From Rickettsia endosymbiont of Ceutorhynchus obstrictus (GTDB lineage: Bacteria > Pseudomonadota > Alphaproteobacteria > Rickettsiales > Rickettsiaceae): a stretch of 64,000 nt of DNA. The stretch covers positions 1,240,001 through 1,304,000 of the forward strand of contig NZ_OZ032162.1 of the NCBI RefSeq assembly GCF_964026565.1, written 5' to 3'. The notes below the pieces were generated by a model that did no database searches, was not told where the DNA came from, and saw only the letters and a list, made by a program, of their open reading frames with translations. Positions 36,564 through 45,523 of the stretch are shown here, piece by piece (the stretch's first letter is position 1; every line of letters begins with the position of its first letter). The translations under genes and the position numbers were made by a program.

Positions 36564-36895
36564 AATTTCTGACCATTCGGTACTTTAGGATCAGCTTTAA
36601 TTAAACATATATCGTTATTGTTATCCGGAAAACCTACTAATAAGAATTGAGATAAGAAGCCGGCAATATTTTTCTCACCCAAATTTACGCAACCGACTAT
36701 AGATTCACCTATTAGGTTTTGCGTAGTATAATGTTTTGTGATTTGTGCTGAAGTTTGTAGTATTCCGATTTCTTCCCCAAAGTCAGCCCAAACTTTAAAA
36801 GCCGGTTTTTTAGCTCTTGGAAATTCTTCTACTTTAGTAATTGTTCCTGAACGTAATTCAACTTTTTCAAATTCTTCATATGTTATAATTTTCAT
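36557..36895 (-). CDS. csaA: CsaA-type tRNA-binding domain protein
   Basis: This 112-residue protein has an OB-fold tRNA-binding domain: ELRSGTITKVEEFPRAKKPA and the strand FKVWADFGEEIGILQTSAQI, then VNLGEKNIAGFLSQFL and GQKLC. This matches CsaA, a dimeric protein with export-related chaperone activity in Bacillus. The length is standard. It lies 7 bases downstream of the MazG-like gene and overlaps the membrane protein gene. Confidence 0.9.
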   Translation of the reverse strand: MKIITYEEFEKVELRSGTITKVEEFPRAKKPAFKVWADFGEEIGILQTSAQITKHYTTQNLIGESIVGCVNLGEKNIAGFLSQFLLVGFPDNNNDICLIKADPKVPNGQKLC

Positions 36896-36902
36896 ATTTT
36901 TA

Positions 36903-37301
36903 TTATCTTTCTTTAGTTATCTCTTTTGCTTCTCTCCATAATTTTAGCATAAATTCTATAGGTTGACCTTGCAAATTCAGGAGGTTATGTTTTTTAGTAA
37001 GTATTTTTAGAGCATTCATACGATTAGCAAATTTTTTATTTGTTCTTCTTAACGTCTCTTCTACATCAAATTCTGAAAAAATACATAAAGAAATTGCGGT
37101 ATGTAGCAAATCGCCTATTTCTTCCTGCACTCTTTCCGGTGGCTCGGCATCGTCAATAGCTTCTTTTATCTCTCTGCACTCATCAATTGCTTGTTCTAAG
37201 ATCATCTCATGGTTAGACCAATCAAAGCCAAACGCTCTAGCGTCTTTTTCTAGGGTGATTAAATCTTGCAGAGAATTTTTAGGCTCTAAATTCTTAGCCA
37301 T
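36903..37301 (-). CDS. MazG-like nucleotide pyrophosphohydrolase
   Basis: The MazG metal motif is visible: DECREIKEAIDD followed by EEIGDLLHTA, giving the ExxE and ExxD pairs. The all-alpha NTP pyrophosphohydrolase family removes abnormal NTPs; MazG also lowers alarmone levels in E. coli. The 37310 frame start adds three residues; the ATG at 37301 (MAKNLEPKNSL) is a more usual start. Half-length compared with full MazG, as in single-domain versions. It is in a run with csaA and the small membrane protein gene. Confidence 0.8.
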   Translation of the reverse strand: MAKNLEPKNSLQDLITLEKDARAFGFDWSNHEMILEQAIDECREIKEAIDDAEPPERVQEEIGDLLHTAISLCIFSEFDVEETLRRTNKKFANRMNALKILTKKHNLLNLQGQPIEFMLKLWREAKEITKER

Positions 37302-37365
37302 ATAAACCATATTCCATTTATAATTTTGCGGTTTTAGGTTAAATAAAGGTTTAAAGCCGCAAACT

Positions 37366-37866
37366 TCATAACTTTTTCCCCATTGCTATATCATGCTCTG
37401 AACTTTCATATCCATCCGGATCATTAAACGGCATTTCGATATAATGATTTTTTCTATAAAACGCTAAAGCTTGTGGTGAAGATTCAACATGAATAGTTTT
37501 ATAATTTTTGCTTTTAAGCCATTTTTCACAAACCTGCAAAAACTTACTGCCAAAATTATTGTTTCTCTTTAGCTCATCAATAACAATGATACGCATTGCA
37601 GCTCTTTCATCTGACCATAGCTGGATATGAGAATAGCCGATAATTTCTACTCCTTCATATAGCACTAAATGAGCATGCTGGGTATGATTAAATGTCCAGG
37701 TGTAAGGATCTTCAATATTATGAAGTCCGAAGAAATATTTTTGACGGAAATATTTTGCAGCTTCCCATTCTGTTTTATCGTTAGCTTTAAGTATACGTAA
37801 AGCTTTGAAACCTGCTTTTTTCAAGGTATAAGGAACTACTTCAATAAGTTTATAGGAGGAACTCAT
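37366..37866 (-). CDS. GNAT family N-acetyltransferase
   Basis: This 166-residue protein has the GNAT core: AMRIIVIDELKRNNNFGSKF provides the acetyl-CoA-binding strand and pyrophosphate loop (here R-N-N-N-F-G in place of the canonical Q/RxxGxG/A), then IHVESSPQALAFYRKNHYIE ends the fold. The N-terminal extension (WEAAKYFRQKYF) may shape the acceptor pocket. The substrate is unknown. It lies upstream of the MazG-like gene, 55 bases from its frame start. Confidence 0.75.
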   Translation of the reverse strand: MSSSYKLIEVVPYTLKKAGFKALRILKANDKTEWEAAKYFRQKYFFGLHNIEDPYTWTFNHTQHAHLVLYEGVEIIGYSHIQLWSDERAAMRIIVIDELKRNNNFGSKFLQVCEKWLKSKNYKTIHVESSPQALAFYRKNHYIEMPFNDPDGYESSEHDIAMGKKL

Positions 37867-38024
37867 AAAATATATTTGTTTAATAGTTATCTATAATATA
37901 TATTGCGGTTAAAATTTTAAATGATTTTATGAAAATATTTAATGATATTGCCGTGATTTAATTAACTTGATTATATTAAAGATTTATGATTTAATTGAAC
38001 AAAATAATTAAAATGATTATTCTT

Positions 38025-38291
38025 ATGGAACAATTAAATGCAACCGATGCAAAACGTGAATTTGGTGAATTACTTATCAAAGCTCAAACAGAGCCTATTA
38101 GTATCAGTAAAAACGGTAAGCCTATAGCTGTAATAGTCTCGGATAAAGAATTTCAAGAACTCGAAGCTTTTAAAGAACAAGTATTAAAAATGGCTATTGC
38201 TGAAGGAATAGACGATTTAGCAAAAAATAAAATACATAGTCATAAAAATGTTTTTGACAGTTTAAAAATGAAAATTAATGAGCAGATGTAA
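38025..38291 (+). CDS. Phd/YefM-type antitoxin
   Basis: This 88-residue protein starts MEQLNATDAKREFGELLIKA and continues PISISKNGKPIAVIVSDKEF, the usual Phd/YefM DNA-binding half. The C-terminal helix (NVFDSLKMKINEQM) would bind the toxin. The frame opens with TTG at 37995, but the ATG at 38025 fits the family. It overlaps the ParE-like gene by 14 bases, the usual antitoxin-first layout with autoregulation. Confidence 0.85.
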   Translation: MEQLNATDAKREFGELLIKAQTEPISISKNGKPIAVIVSDKEFQELEAFKEQVLKMAIAEGIDDLAKNKIHSHKNVFDSLKMKINEQM

Positions 38292-38595
38292 TTTTACGGA
38301 CAGTGCTAAACGTGATCTTGAAGATATTGTGGATTACACCCTAAAGCATTGGGGAAAACAACAAACCGTAAAATATTTAGACGAGATATATGAAAAAACT
38401 ATTGCTTTGAGCCATAATCCTAATATAGGAACTTTACGTTCCGATATATATCCTACCATCTTAAGCTTTCCTATAAAAAAACATGTGATTTATTATATAA
38501 AGTATGAACAAGGTATTACAGTTATTAGAGTGTTACATACACAAATGCATCACAAGATTCGTAATTTTCCACTTCCTAAATATAAAATAGAATAA
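38278..38595 (+). CDS. ParE/RelE-type toxin
   Basis: The 105-residue toxin shows the ParE fold: FTDSAKRDLEDIVDYTLKHW, then YLDEIYEKTIALSHNPNIGT and FPIKKHVIYYIKYEQGITVI with RVLHTQMH. ParE toxins block DNA gyrase; RelE-like relatives cut mRNA. It overlaps the antitoxin by 14 bases and the next gene by one base (TAATG), an unusually tight three-gene string. Confidence 0.85.
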   Translation: MSRCNFTDSAKRDLEDIVDYTLKHWGKQQTVKYLDEIYEKTIALSHNPNIGTLRSDIYPTILSFPIKKHVIYYIKYEQGITVIRVLHTQMHHKIRNFPLPKYKIE

Positions 38596-39416
38596 TGATA
38601 AAACTTTTAAAAATTCTACTCTTAAGCTTAATTTGTTTATCTTATAACTGCTTTGCGGAAATCATTCCTACTAATGACTTTAAAGTAATAGAAGAGTATG
38701 TAAACAAAGCCGATAAAGATACATTAGTTATTTTTGATGTAGATGACGTGTTAATGATGCCGACCGATGAATTTGCCGTTAATGCTCCAATTAGAAAAGA
38801 ATTAACACAAAAGTTAAAAGAACGATATTCAAAAGATGAGCTTACATATTTATATAGCTGCGTTTTTGAAAAACGTACTGTTCAGCCTGTTAATTCAAAT
38901 ATGAAAGACTTAATTAACCGCTTAGAACAACGAAATATTCCGGCAATTGCTTTGACGGGATGGTGGACAGGTAAATTCGGTAAAATAACCGAAATGGAAA
39001 ATTTGAGATTTGACGCTTTAAAACAGCTGGATATTTCTTTTATTAACACTTCTCCTTTTAAAGAAAATATGACTTTCCCGGAATTAAAAAATAAAGGCGG
39101 TATCCCTATGCTAAAGTCAGGAGTTATTTTAACGGCTCTTGTAGATAAAGGTTTAGTACTTAAATCTGCTCTTGCCAAATCTAATTTACATTTTAAAAAG
39201 ATTATTTTTATTGATGACGATTTAAAATACCTTGAATCGGTTGAAAAAGTTTGCCATGAGTTAAATATTGATTTTAAGGGTATCCATTACGGAGCTGCTA
39301 AAATAGCTCCTTTGCCTATTCTTGATAAAGAAAAAGAACAATTACGTTATGAAATCCTTGAAAAAGAACATATTTGGCTTTTGGATAAAGAATTAGAAGA
39401 AAGATTTTTAAAATAA
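38595..39416 (+). CDS. Secreted HAD-like DUF2608 protein
   Basis: The 273-residue protein has a signal peptide (LLLSLICLSYNCFA) and HAD-fold motifs: VIFDVDDVLMM (the DxDxx aspartates), ALTGWW (motif II) and IIFIDDDLKYLESV (motif IV). This matches DUF2608, a family abundant in intracellular bacteria. A phosphatase role is likely but unproven. It shares its first base with the ParE toxin stop, so it is translated from the same message. A secreted HAD protein at the end of a toxin-antitoxin operon is unusual. Confidence 0.8.
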   Translation: MIKLLKILLLSLICLSYNCFAEIIPTNDFKVIEEYVNKADKDTLVIFDVDDVLMMPTDEFAVNAPIRKELTQKLKERYSKDELTYLYSCVFEKRTVQPVNSNMKDLINRLEQRNIPAIALTGWWTGKFGKITEMENLRFDALKQLDISFINTSPFKENMTFPELKNKGGIPMLKSGVILTALVDKGLVLKSALAKSNLHFKKIIFIDDDLKYLESVEKVCHELNIDFKGIHYGAAKIAPLPILDKEKEQLRYEILEKEHIWLLDKELEERFLK

Positions 39417-39818
39417 AATATAGATAACATTCGATTTAAACAGTTTAGCTACTATTTTACCGCTTGAAAAAATAAAAGTGCCGTTTTTGTTATTTAGGTT
39501 TTGATATCACAGCATGTTTTGATGAGCGTTGTTGCATGGCTCGAATTTTTGCAAAGTGTTTCGGTGTCATACCGTGGCTTGACCCACTATTGTACGAACG
39601 TTGAAAAAAGGCTGTGTCATGCCGTGACTTGATCGCGGGATCTCTTGAAATATGCTATCACAGGTTGCTTTATGAGATACCGTGGTCAAGCCACGGTATG
39701 ACATTGGGACTATTTTCCGAGCCATGCAACAACGTCCCCATTCTTAAAGAAAGGTTTAAGCCCTCTAACGACAATATACAATCAATTCAACAGAACCTAA
39801 CAAGTAAAAACAAAAAGC
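39417..39818. repeat. Intergenic with palindromic repeats and MITE-A fragment
   Basis: A palindrome runs from about 39528 (gcgttgttgcatggctcg) to 39734 (gagccatgcaacaacg). Inside it, from 39585, is the left end of MITE-A (cactattgtacgaacgtt) for about 50 bases, without a right end. No gene is supported. The RNA-repair gene starts 85 bases after the last repeat. Confidence 0.6.
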
Positions 39819-42053
39819 ATGAGAAAATTAATATTATTACGCGGTGCGCCCGGAAGCGGTAAATCTACTTTTATCAAAAAACAAAATTTAGAAGGTTTTG
39901 CATTATCACCCGATACGGTGCGTATATTAATGGGCGGGATAGTTATGTCGCCTGAAGGTAGAATTATTATTAATTCGGCAAATGATAAAAAAGTATGGAT
40001 CGAAGTAGAGCGTATTTTAAACGAAAAAATGTTTCGCGGTGAGTTTATAGTAATTGATGCAACTTTTCAGCTGGCACAAGATTTTAAAATGCCGATAAAA
40101 TTGGCTAATAAACATCGTTATGAAATTTATTGCATAGATTTTACTTCCATATCTATAGAAACGGCATTAGAGCAAAATTTACAAAGAGAATTATATAAAC
40201 AAGTACCTGAAAATGTTATTACTCGTGCTTATGAACGTTACAAGACAAATCCGATTCCGGAGTTTATTAAGGTTTTTCCGTATGCCGATTTTGAGGAAGT
40301 TTCGCTTATAGATAATCTTGACGTGAAAGTCATAGATTTAAACGATTATAAAAAAATTCATCACATAGGTGATATACAAGGCTGTTATGAGCCGATAGCT
40401 AAATATTTTGCCGATGGTTTTAAGGTGGATGAATTTTACATTTTCGTCGGTGATTTTCTTGATCGCGGCATTCAAAACGGTGAGGTAATACGCTGGCTAG
40501 TAGATGAGGTTATGGAGCGAGGAAATATTGTTATGATATGGGGCAACCATGAAACCCATATTCATAGATATGCCGACGGGCAAGATATTTTAAGTGCGGA
40601 ATTTGAAAACAACACTCTCCCACAACTTGAAAAAGTTAACTTTACGAGAGATGAGGCTAATCGTTTATGTAATAAATTGGTTGATTGTTTTGTCTATGAG
40701 TATGGCGGGGTTAAGTGCCTCGTTAATCATGCAGGCATTGCAGCGATGCCTAGGCATTTAATATTGTTGCCGTCTCATCAATTTTGGAAGGGTACCGGCG
40801 TTTATAAGCATCTTGTCGATCAAACTTTTAGTGATAATATGATTAATACTGAGTGGTTGCAGGTACATGGTCATCGTAATACGTCATCATTACCGATTAA
40901 AGCGGCAGATAAAAGTTATAATTTAGAAGCAGGCGTAGAATTCGGCGGTAATTTAAGGATCATGACCATAGCCAAAGATAATAAAGTTGCAGAAATTGAA
41001 ATTCGCAATAATATTTTTTGTAAAGAAGCTAGCCCTAAGGCTTTTAAAGCAACTACCGAAAATGAAGAATATAAAATTAGCAAGTCAACCTTTGAAAAAT
41101 TGCACAAACATAATTACATTAACCGAAAATATTTTGATTCATACCCGCATATTACTTCCTATAATTTTAGCCGCAAAGCTTTAACTAAAGGAATTTGGGA
41201 TAAGGTAAGTTTAACCGCACGCGGGTTATTTATAGATAATGATTTGAATATCGTCGTGCGTTCATATGACAAATTTTTTAACCTAGGCGAAAAAAGAGAA
41301 ACGGAGCTATATAACTTACAAAAAAATTTACTTTTCCCGCTTACTTTATTTGTAAAAGAAAATGGATTTTTAGGGCTTTTGGGTTACGATATAAAAAATG
41401 ATAGGTTATTTTTCAGTTCAAAATCTACTCCTGAATCAGATTTTACCGGCTGGTTTAAAGAAATTTTAACAACTTCCCTTAATGAGTCACAAATGGATTA
41501 TCTGCATAAGACCGTTAAGGATAGAAATTTATCGTTAGTATTTGAAGTAAATGATCCTGTTAACGATCCGCATATGATAGAATATAATCAACGTCACGTA
41601 GTTTTGCTTGATGCGGTAGTACGCAGCGAAAAATTTAAACGTTTAGATTTTCATGAAATAGAGCAAATTGCTATAAGTTTGGGTGTATCTCACAAACAAA
41701 AAGCTATGGTTTTCAATAAATGGGATGCATTTGAGGAATGGTATAAAAATATGGTAGAGCAAGGACAAGATTATACTTTTCACGGAAAGCAAATCGAAGG
41801 TTTTGTTGCGGAAGATAGTAACGGTTTTATGTTCAAGATCAAAATGTCCTATTATAGCTTTTGGAAAAGCATACGTAGCTTAAAAGAGCGTATTATTCTA
41901 GTACGTAAAACAGGAGGGAATTTAAAGCGTAATCTTTCCGAGCCGGAAGTATCGGCATTTTACAAATGGGCAATAATGCAACCTGATGAAATATTAGAGC
42001 GCGATATTATATGGGTCAGAAAAATTTATTTAGCAAGCCGTAATTCATTATGA
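39819..42053 (+). CDS. Three-domain polynucleotide kinase-phosphatase-RNA ligase (Pnkp-like)
   Basis: The 744-residue enzyme has three domains. The kinase has P-loop LLRGAPGSGKST (residues 6-17) and would phosphorylate 5'-OH RNA ends. The central calcineurin-type phosphatase has GDIQGCYEP near 184, GDFLDRG near 211, GNHETH near 242 and HGHRNTS near 350, and would remove 2',3'-cyclic or 3' phosphates. The C-terminal nucleotidyltransferase/ligase has ARGLFID near 467, SYDKFFNLGE and the probable motif I lysine in KENGFLG near 514, closer to Rnl1/Trl1-type ligases. The domain order is that of bacterial Pnkp, but no Hen1 methyltransferase gene is near. The stop overlaps the next gene by 4 bases. 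The likely role is repair of cleaved RNA, such as tRNA cut by toxins. Confidence 0.85.
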   Translation: MRKLILLRGAPGSGKSTFIKKQNLEGFALSPDTVRILMGGIVMSPEGRIIINSANDKKVWIEVERILNEKMFRGEFIVIDATFQLAQDFKMPIKLANKHRYEIYCIDFTSISIETALEQNLQRELYKQVPENVITRAYERYKTNPIPEFIKVFPYADFEEVSLIDNLDVKVIDLNDYKKIHHIGDIQGCYEPIAKYFADGFKVDEFYIFVGDFLDRGIQNGEVIRWLVDEVMERGNIVMIWGNHETHIHRYADGQDILSAEFENNTLPQLEKVNFTRDEANRLCNKLVDCFVYEYGGVKCLVNHAGIAAMPRHLILLPSHQFWKGTGVYKHLVDQTFSDNMINTEWLQVHGHRNTSSLPIKAADKSYNLEAGVEFGGNLRIMTIAKDNKVAEIEIRNNIFCKEASPKAFKATTENEEYKISKSTFEKLHKHNYINRKYFDSYPHITSYNFSRKALTKGIWDKVSLTARGLFIDNDLNIVVRSYDKFFNLGEKRETELYNLQKNLLFPLTLFVKENGFLGLLGYDIKNDRLFFSSKSTPESDFTGWFKEILTTSLNESQMDYLHKTVKDRNLSLVFEVNDPVNDPHMIEYNQRHVVLLDAVVRSEKFKRLDFHEIEQIAISLGVSHKQKAMVFNKWDAFEEWYKNMVEQGQDYTFHGKQIEGFVAEDSNGFMFKIKMSYYSFWKSIRSLKERIILVRKTGGNLKRNLSEPEVSAFYKWAIMQPDEILERDIIWVRKIYLASRNSL

Positions 42054-43057
42054 AAATTATAGTACAAATTAAATGCGGCTCACACCTATACGGCACTTCA
42101 ACGCCTGCTTCCGATTTGGATATTAAAGGTTTATATATACCGGAAGCGCAGGATATATTATTACAACGTGTTCAGCCTATTATATCTTTTAAACGTCCTA
42201 AAATGCACGGTGAAAGAAACACGCCCGACGATGTGGATTACGAGCTTTATAGTATTGAGAGGTTTTTATCTTTACTAACGAACGGTCAACCCATGGCTCT
42301 TGATATGCTTTTTGCACCGACAAGCTCGATGCTATTAGAAGCTTTGCCGGAATGGCAGGAAATACAAAATTTAGCACCAAAACTTTTCGTCAAACAAGCG
42401 GATTCTTTTCTTAATTATTGTAAAAGACAGGCGAACAAATACGGTATTAAAGGCTCGCGCATTGCGGCAATAAAAACGGCGTGCGATTATCTCAATAAAG
42501 CAGCTGCGCGATATGGCGATAATACTAAATTAGCCGCCATTGAAGAAGAACTAAAAACCCTAGTTTTTAATAACGAATATTTAAATTTAGGCATAACTGA
42601 AGCTAAAGAAAAATACTTTGAGATATGCAGTAAAAAAGCATTATTAAATAGCTCCGTCAAATTTGCGCTTACAATTGCCGAAAGGCTCATGAACGAATAC
42701 GGTATGCGAGCAATATCCGCCGAGCATAATGAGGGGATAGATTGGAAAGCTTTGTCGCATGCCGTGCGCGTAGGGCATCAAGCTATAGAATTCTTAACTA
42801 CCGGCCATATTACTTTTCCTCGCCCCGAAGCTAAGCATTTATTAAATATTAAACTGGGTAAGCTTTCTTTCCGGCAAATAAGCGAAGAAATAGAAGAATT
42901 ATTAAAGGAAGTAGAATTAGCGGCATTAAATTCACGGCTTCCTAATAATTTTGATCAGTCAATTATTGATGATTTTATTGAGCGAATATATAGAAAACAA
43001 ATATTAAAAGATTCAGGAATTTATACACCTCATAAACATCACGATCAACGTCTATAA
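42050..43057 (+). CDS. COG3541-type minimal nucleotidyltransferase
   Basis: The 335-residue protein has a DNA polymerase beta-like nucleotidyltransferase motif at the N-terminus: CGSHLYGTSTPASDLDIKGL, where GS and the DxD pair bind metal. The rest is helical (SFLNYCKRQANKYGIKGSRI) and ends with HKHHDQRL. This is the COG3541 family, of unknown activity, often next to RNA repair genes. It overlaps the Pnkp-like gene by 4 bases (ATGA) and is translated with it, so it may add nucleotides to the ends being repaired. A recombinase remnant begins at its stop codon. Confidence 0.8.
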   Translation: MKIIVQIKCGSHLYGTSTPASDLDIKGLYIPEAQDILLQRVQPIISFKRPKMHGERNTPDDVDYELYSIERFLSLLTNGQPMALDMLFAPTSSMLLEALPEWQEIQNLAPKLFVKQADSFLNYCKRQANKYGIKGSRIAAIKTACDYLNKAAARYGDNTKLAAIEEELKTLVFNNEYLNLGITEAKEKYFEICSKKALLNSSVKFALTIAERLMNEYGMRAISAEHNEGIDWKALSHAVRVGHQAIEFLTTGHITFPRPEAKHLLNIKLGKLSFRQISEEIEELLKEVELAALNSRLPNNFDQSIIDDFIERIYRKQILKDSGIYTPHKHHDQRL

Positions 43058-43058
43058 A

Positions 43059-43244
43059 ACTTTTAATGGTTTAACTATTTCGGAAAAACATGAATTTTTA
43101 AATTTTATATTCTCGAACCTAGAGCTGAAAGATTGCAAGGTTTATTACCAAGCGGCTTTTCCGCTTTCAAAATCTCTAAAAAATAGTAAGTTGTACCGAA
43201 TGGCTAGCCGTATAGAACTCGAACCTTGTATTTATATGCTATAA
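43059..43244 (+). pseudogene. Serine-recombinase 3' remnant (divergent copy)
   Basis: The frame reads TFNGLTISEKHEFLNFIFSN then LELKDCKVYYQAAFPL, homologous to the recombinase tails near tRNA-Ser and at 53.03 kb but clearly diverged. It starts directly at the stop of the nucleotidyltransferase gene, marking an old boundary of the inserted RNA-repair pair. The DNA at 43296-43314 matches the boundary motif at 17.71 kb. Confidence 0.65.
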
Positions 43245-43327
43245 GGTGTTATTATTAGGGTTTTGGTATATTAAGTTTCGGAGAGCGTGACATGGGTGTT
43301 GCGAACCCTAAATCAGTACCGCATACC

Positions 43328-44857
43328 TTATCCAACTTCTCTTAAAGCCCGATGTTCATTGTCGGTGTACACTACCCATTCATCTTCACGATTAAGATAT
43401 TTTACCAAATTTTCTATAGATAGACGTTTAAGAATATCTATGGTAATGGGGCGTTTATCATTCCAAAAAATAAACGACTCTAGAAATAACCGAGCAGTAT
43501 ATGAGTTTAGTAATTCACAGATGAATCTAGCTTCTTTTTCTGAGTCGCACGGTAAAAAATAAACTGTGTCATCAAAAACAACAGGCTTATTATCCATAGG
43601 ACCTACAGAGAAAAACTTAAGACTTTTATACAAAGAAGAAATAGCAACTTTCCAGGGAGCAAAAGAGTATTCACCTACCCCAAAAATTGAAAAAGTAGGT
43701 TTACTTCTATAGATAGAGCTTTTTCTGCTAGCTAAAGCCTCTACATGAGATTGTAAATATTTCCATGTTAATGATGCACACATTTTTATGGAATTCGTAT
43801 CTTCACCTATGAATCTTTGAGTTACAATCAGACGTTTTCGGCACATTTTTATTCTTTCATTACCTAAATCCGAACTTTTCAATAGTGGGTATAGATAGTC
43901 ATCTTCTATTGTAACCTCTTCACCGATACCGTTAATTAAGATATCTCCATTGATTGTAAGCTCCATTACACGACTACAGTCGTGTTTTATTCCAGAACGC
44001 CAAGTGTAAAACATACTGGCGCCCTTGAGGAAAGAAAGATTAGTGTAATTATCTATATTTGCCAAAATCATATTATCTTTATAGCTGATATGTTGCGATG
44101 GTAATTCATCATCTATGCTTTTATAGATACGGCATTCTTGTTTTTCTTCAGGACTGCCGACAACTGCTACAAATAAACAAGCATCAACAGCAGCACCGAA
44201 TATTGCTAATGCATCGATTTTATAAATTGAAGCACTTCCAATAGGCTTTTTATGTTTCCAGGCATAGGCAAGAATTTTTCTTGCCACATGGGTTTTACAT
44301 AAAATTGCTAAAGCCCCATGTTTTTGTTCTAACCATTCTAAATACTTAAGAATCATCCATTCAGAGATATCAAAATTTGCCTTTCCGGTAATAGCCTCAA
44401 GACCATTTCTGCTTTGAAAATTATTTTTTGCCGGAAGATTTGAGCCTCCTACTGCACTAATATTAGAGTTTGTAACCCATGGTGGATTACCGGTAATCAG
44501 AACAGGTTCTATTAAGGAGGCAAGTACTTTATTCCAATCTAATGAAAAGAAATCAGCATTGATTATGTCAATGTGATTTTTAATGTTCTTTTCATAAATG
44601 CTATGGCGTAGATATTGAAGGTAAGATTTGTTAATTTCGATCCCTGTATAAGAATCAGCAGTAGGAAATATATTTGTAGCAGCAAATAAAAAAGAGCCTT
44701 TTCCACAGGTGGGTTCTAGAATAGATCGTGGTTGAAAGGGAAGACATTTTTGAACGCGTCTTAATACTTGGATAGAAAAATTTTCCGGTGTCTGAAAATC
44801 ACCAAATATCTTGATCGTTTTTGTGTTCTGTGCTTCCAACATATCTAGCCTTTTCAA
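43328..44857 (-). CDS. DNA adenine N6-methyltransferase of a restriction-modification pair
   Basis: The 509-residue enzyme has motif I SILEPTCGKGSFLFAA (about 45-60) and motif IV GNPPW near 121, which mark adenine-N6 methyltransferases. The large C-terminal half probably recognises DNA, as in Eco57I- or TaqI-like enzymes. The TTG at 44857 directly follows the stop of the endonuclease gene; an ATG 5 codons in is an alternative. The two genes share a message. It should protect host DNA from the partner enzyme. Confidence 0.85.
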   Translation of the reverse strand: MKRLDMLEAQNTKTIKIFGDFQTPENFSIQVLRRVQKCLPFQPRSILEPTCGKGSFLFAATNIFPTADSYTGIEINKSYLQYLRHSIYEKNIKNHIDIINADFFSLDWNKVLASLIEPVLITGNPPWVTNSNISAVGGSNLPAKNNFQSRNGLEAITGKANFDISEWMILKYLEWLEQKHGALAILCKTHVARKILAYAWKHKKPIGSASIYKIDALAIFGAAVDACLFVAVVGSPEEKQECRIYKSIDDELPSQHISYKDNMILANIDNYTNLSFLKGASMFYTWRSGIKHDCSRVMELTINGDILINGIGEEVTIEDDYLYPLLKSSDLGNERIKMCRKRLIVTQRFIGEDTNSIKMCASLTWKYLQSHVEALASRKSSIYRSKPTFSIFGVGEYSFAPWKVAISSLYKSLKFFSVGPMDNKPVVFDDTVYFLPCDSEKEARFICELLNSYTARLFLESFIFWNDKRPITIDILKRLSIENLVKYLNREDEWVVYTDNEHRALREVG

Positions 44858-45523
44858 TTACCTTATTTTATGAATACCCTCAATCTCTCCTGCTTTTTGT
44901 ATAACTCGACTATATTGTAGCCGCCATTGTAATGCGTTTGAAATTGTCAAATATCCCTGAAAAGGAGGGTTCACGAGGATTTCTTCAGCAATATTTTTTG
45001 CTTCTATTTCATCGATTGGCAGATTCCGATCTTGAATGAATGCAATGAGATCATCTACATTTCCATCACGTTCCAAAATTTCACTAATACCTTTTGTTGT
45101 TTGATAATCAGAGGTTCTTTCTTTATCAATAAAAATTGTATATTGTATATCAAGACGAGCTGTTTGATTTTTTACGTCATCAGATTTTTCATATACGAAT
45201 ACAAGCAAGTTATATCCTAGTCCATAAATCTTTTGTCGCGCTGATTTATACGGACATGAAGACTGTGGTTGTTTAATGCTGGTTACTTTCATGTCTATTT
45301 CGAGGACTGGAAAGTCTATTCCAAAAGCTGAATTACCTTCAACATATTCATAGTTTTCTGCAAGATATGCTTTAAATTTATGTTCTAAATAAGTGCCAAC
45401 AGCTTTTCCGTCAGTTACACCATAAAGCACAGGTTCGTCATATTTACTTTCCATTTCCGCAAATAGTAAAGCTTCGTTGAAAAGAATTTCTATGGTAAGA
45501 GGCTTTTTCATCTGTTTATTCAT
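44858..45523 (-). CDS. Restriction endonuclease-like protein (PD-(D/E)xK)
   Basis: This 221-residue protein lies directly upstream of the methyltransferase. It has YLEHKFKAYL (Glu47) then GNSAFGIDFPVLEIDMKVTS, where Asp70, Asp77 and Lys79 fit a PD-(D/E)xK nuclease site. The rest includes ARLDIQYTIFIDKERTSDYQ, with no known family that I can name. Gene order and the motif make it the restriction subunit of a type II-like system; recognition sequence unknown. An alternative is a nickase or a decayed enzyme. Confidence 0.7.
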   Translation of the reverse strand: MNKQMKKPLTIEILFNEALLFAEMESKYDEPVLYGVTDGKAVGTYLEHKFKAYLAENYEYVEGNSAFGIDFPVLEIDMKVTSIKQPQSSCPYKSARQKIYGLGYNLLVFVYEKSDDVKNQTARLDIQYTIFIDKERTSDYQTTKGISEILERDGNVDDLIAFIQDRNLPIDEIEAKNIAEEILVNPPFQGYLTISNALQWRLQYSRVIQKAGEIEGIHKIR

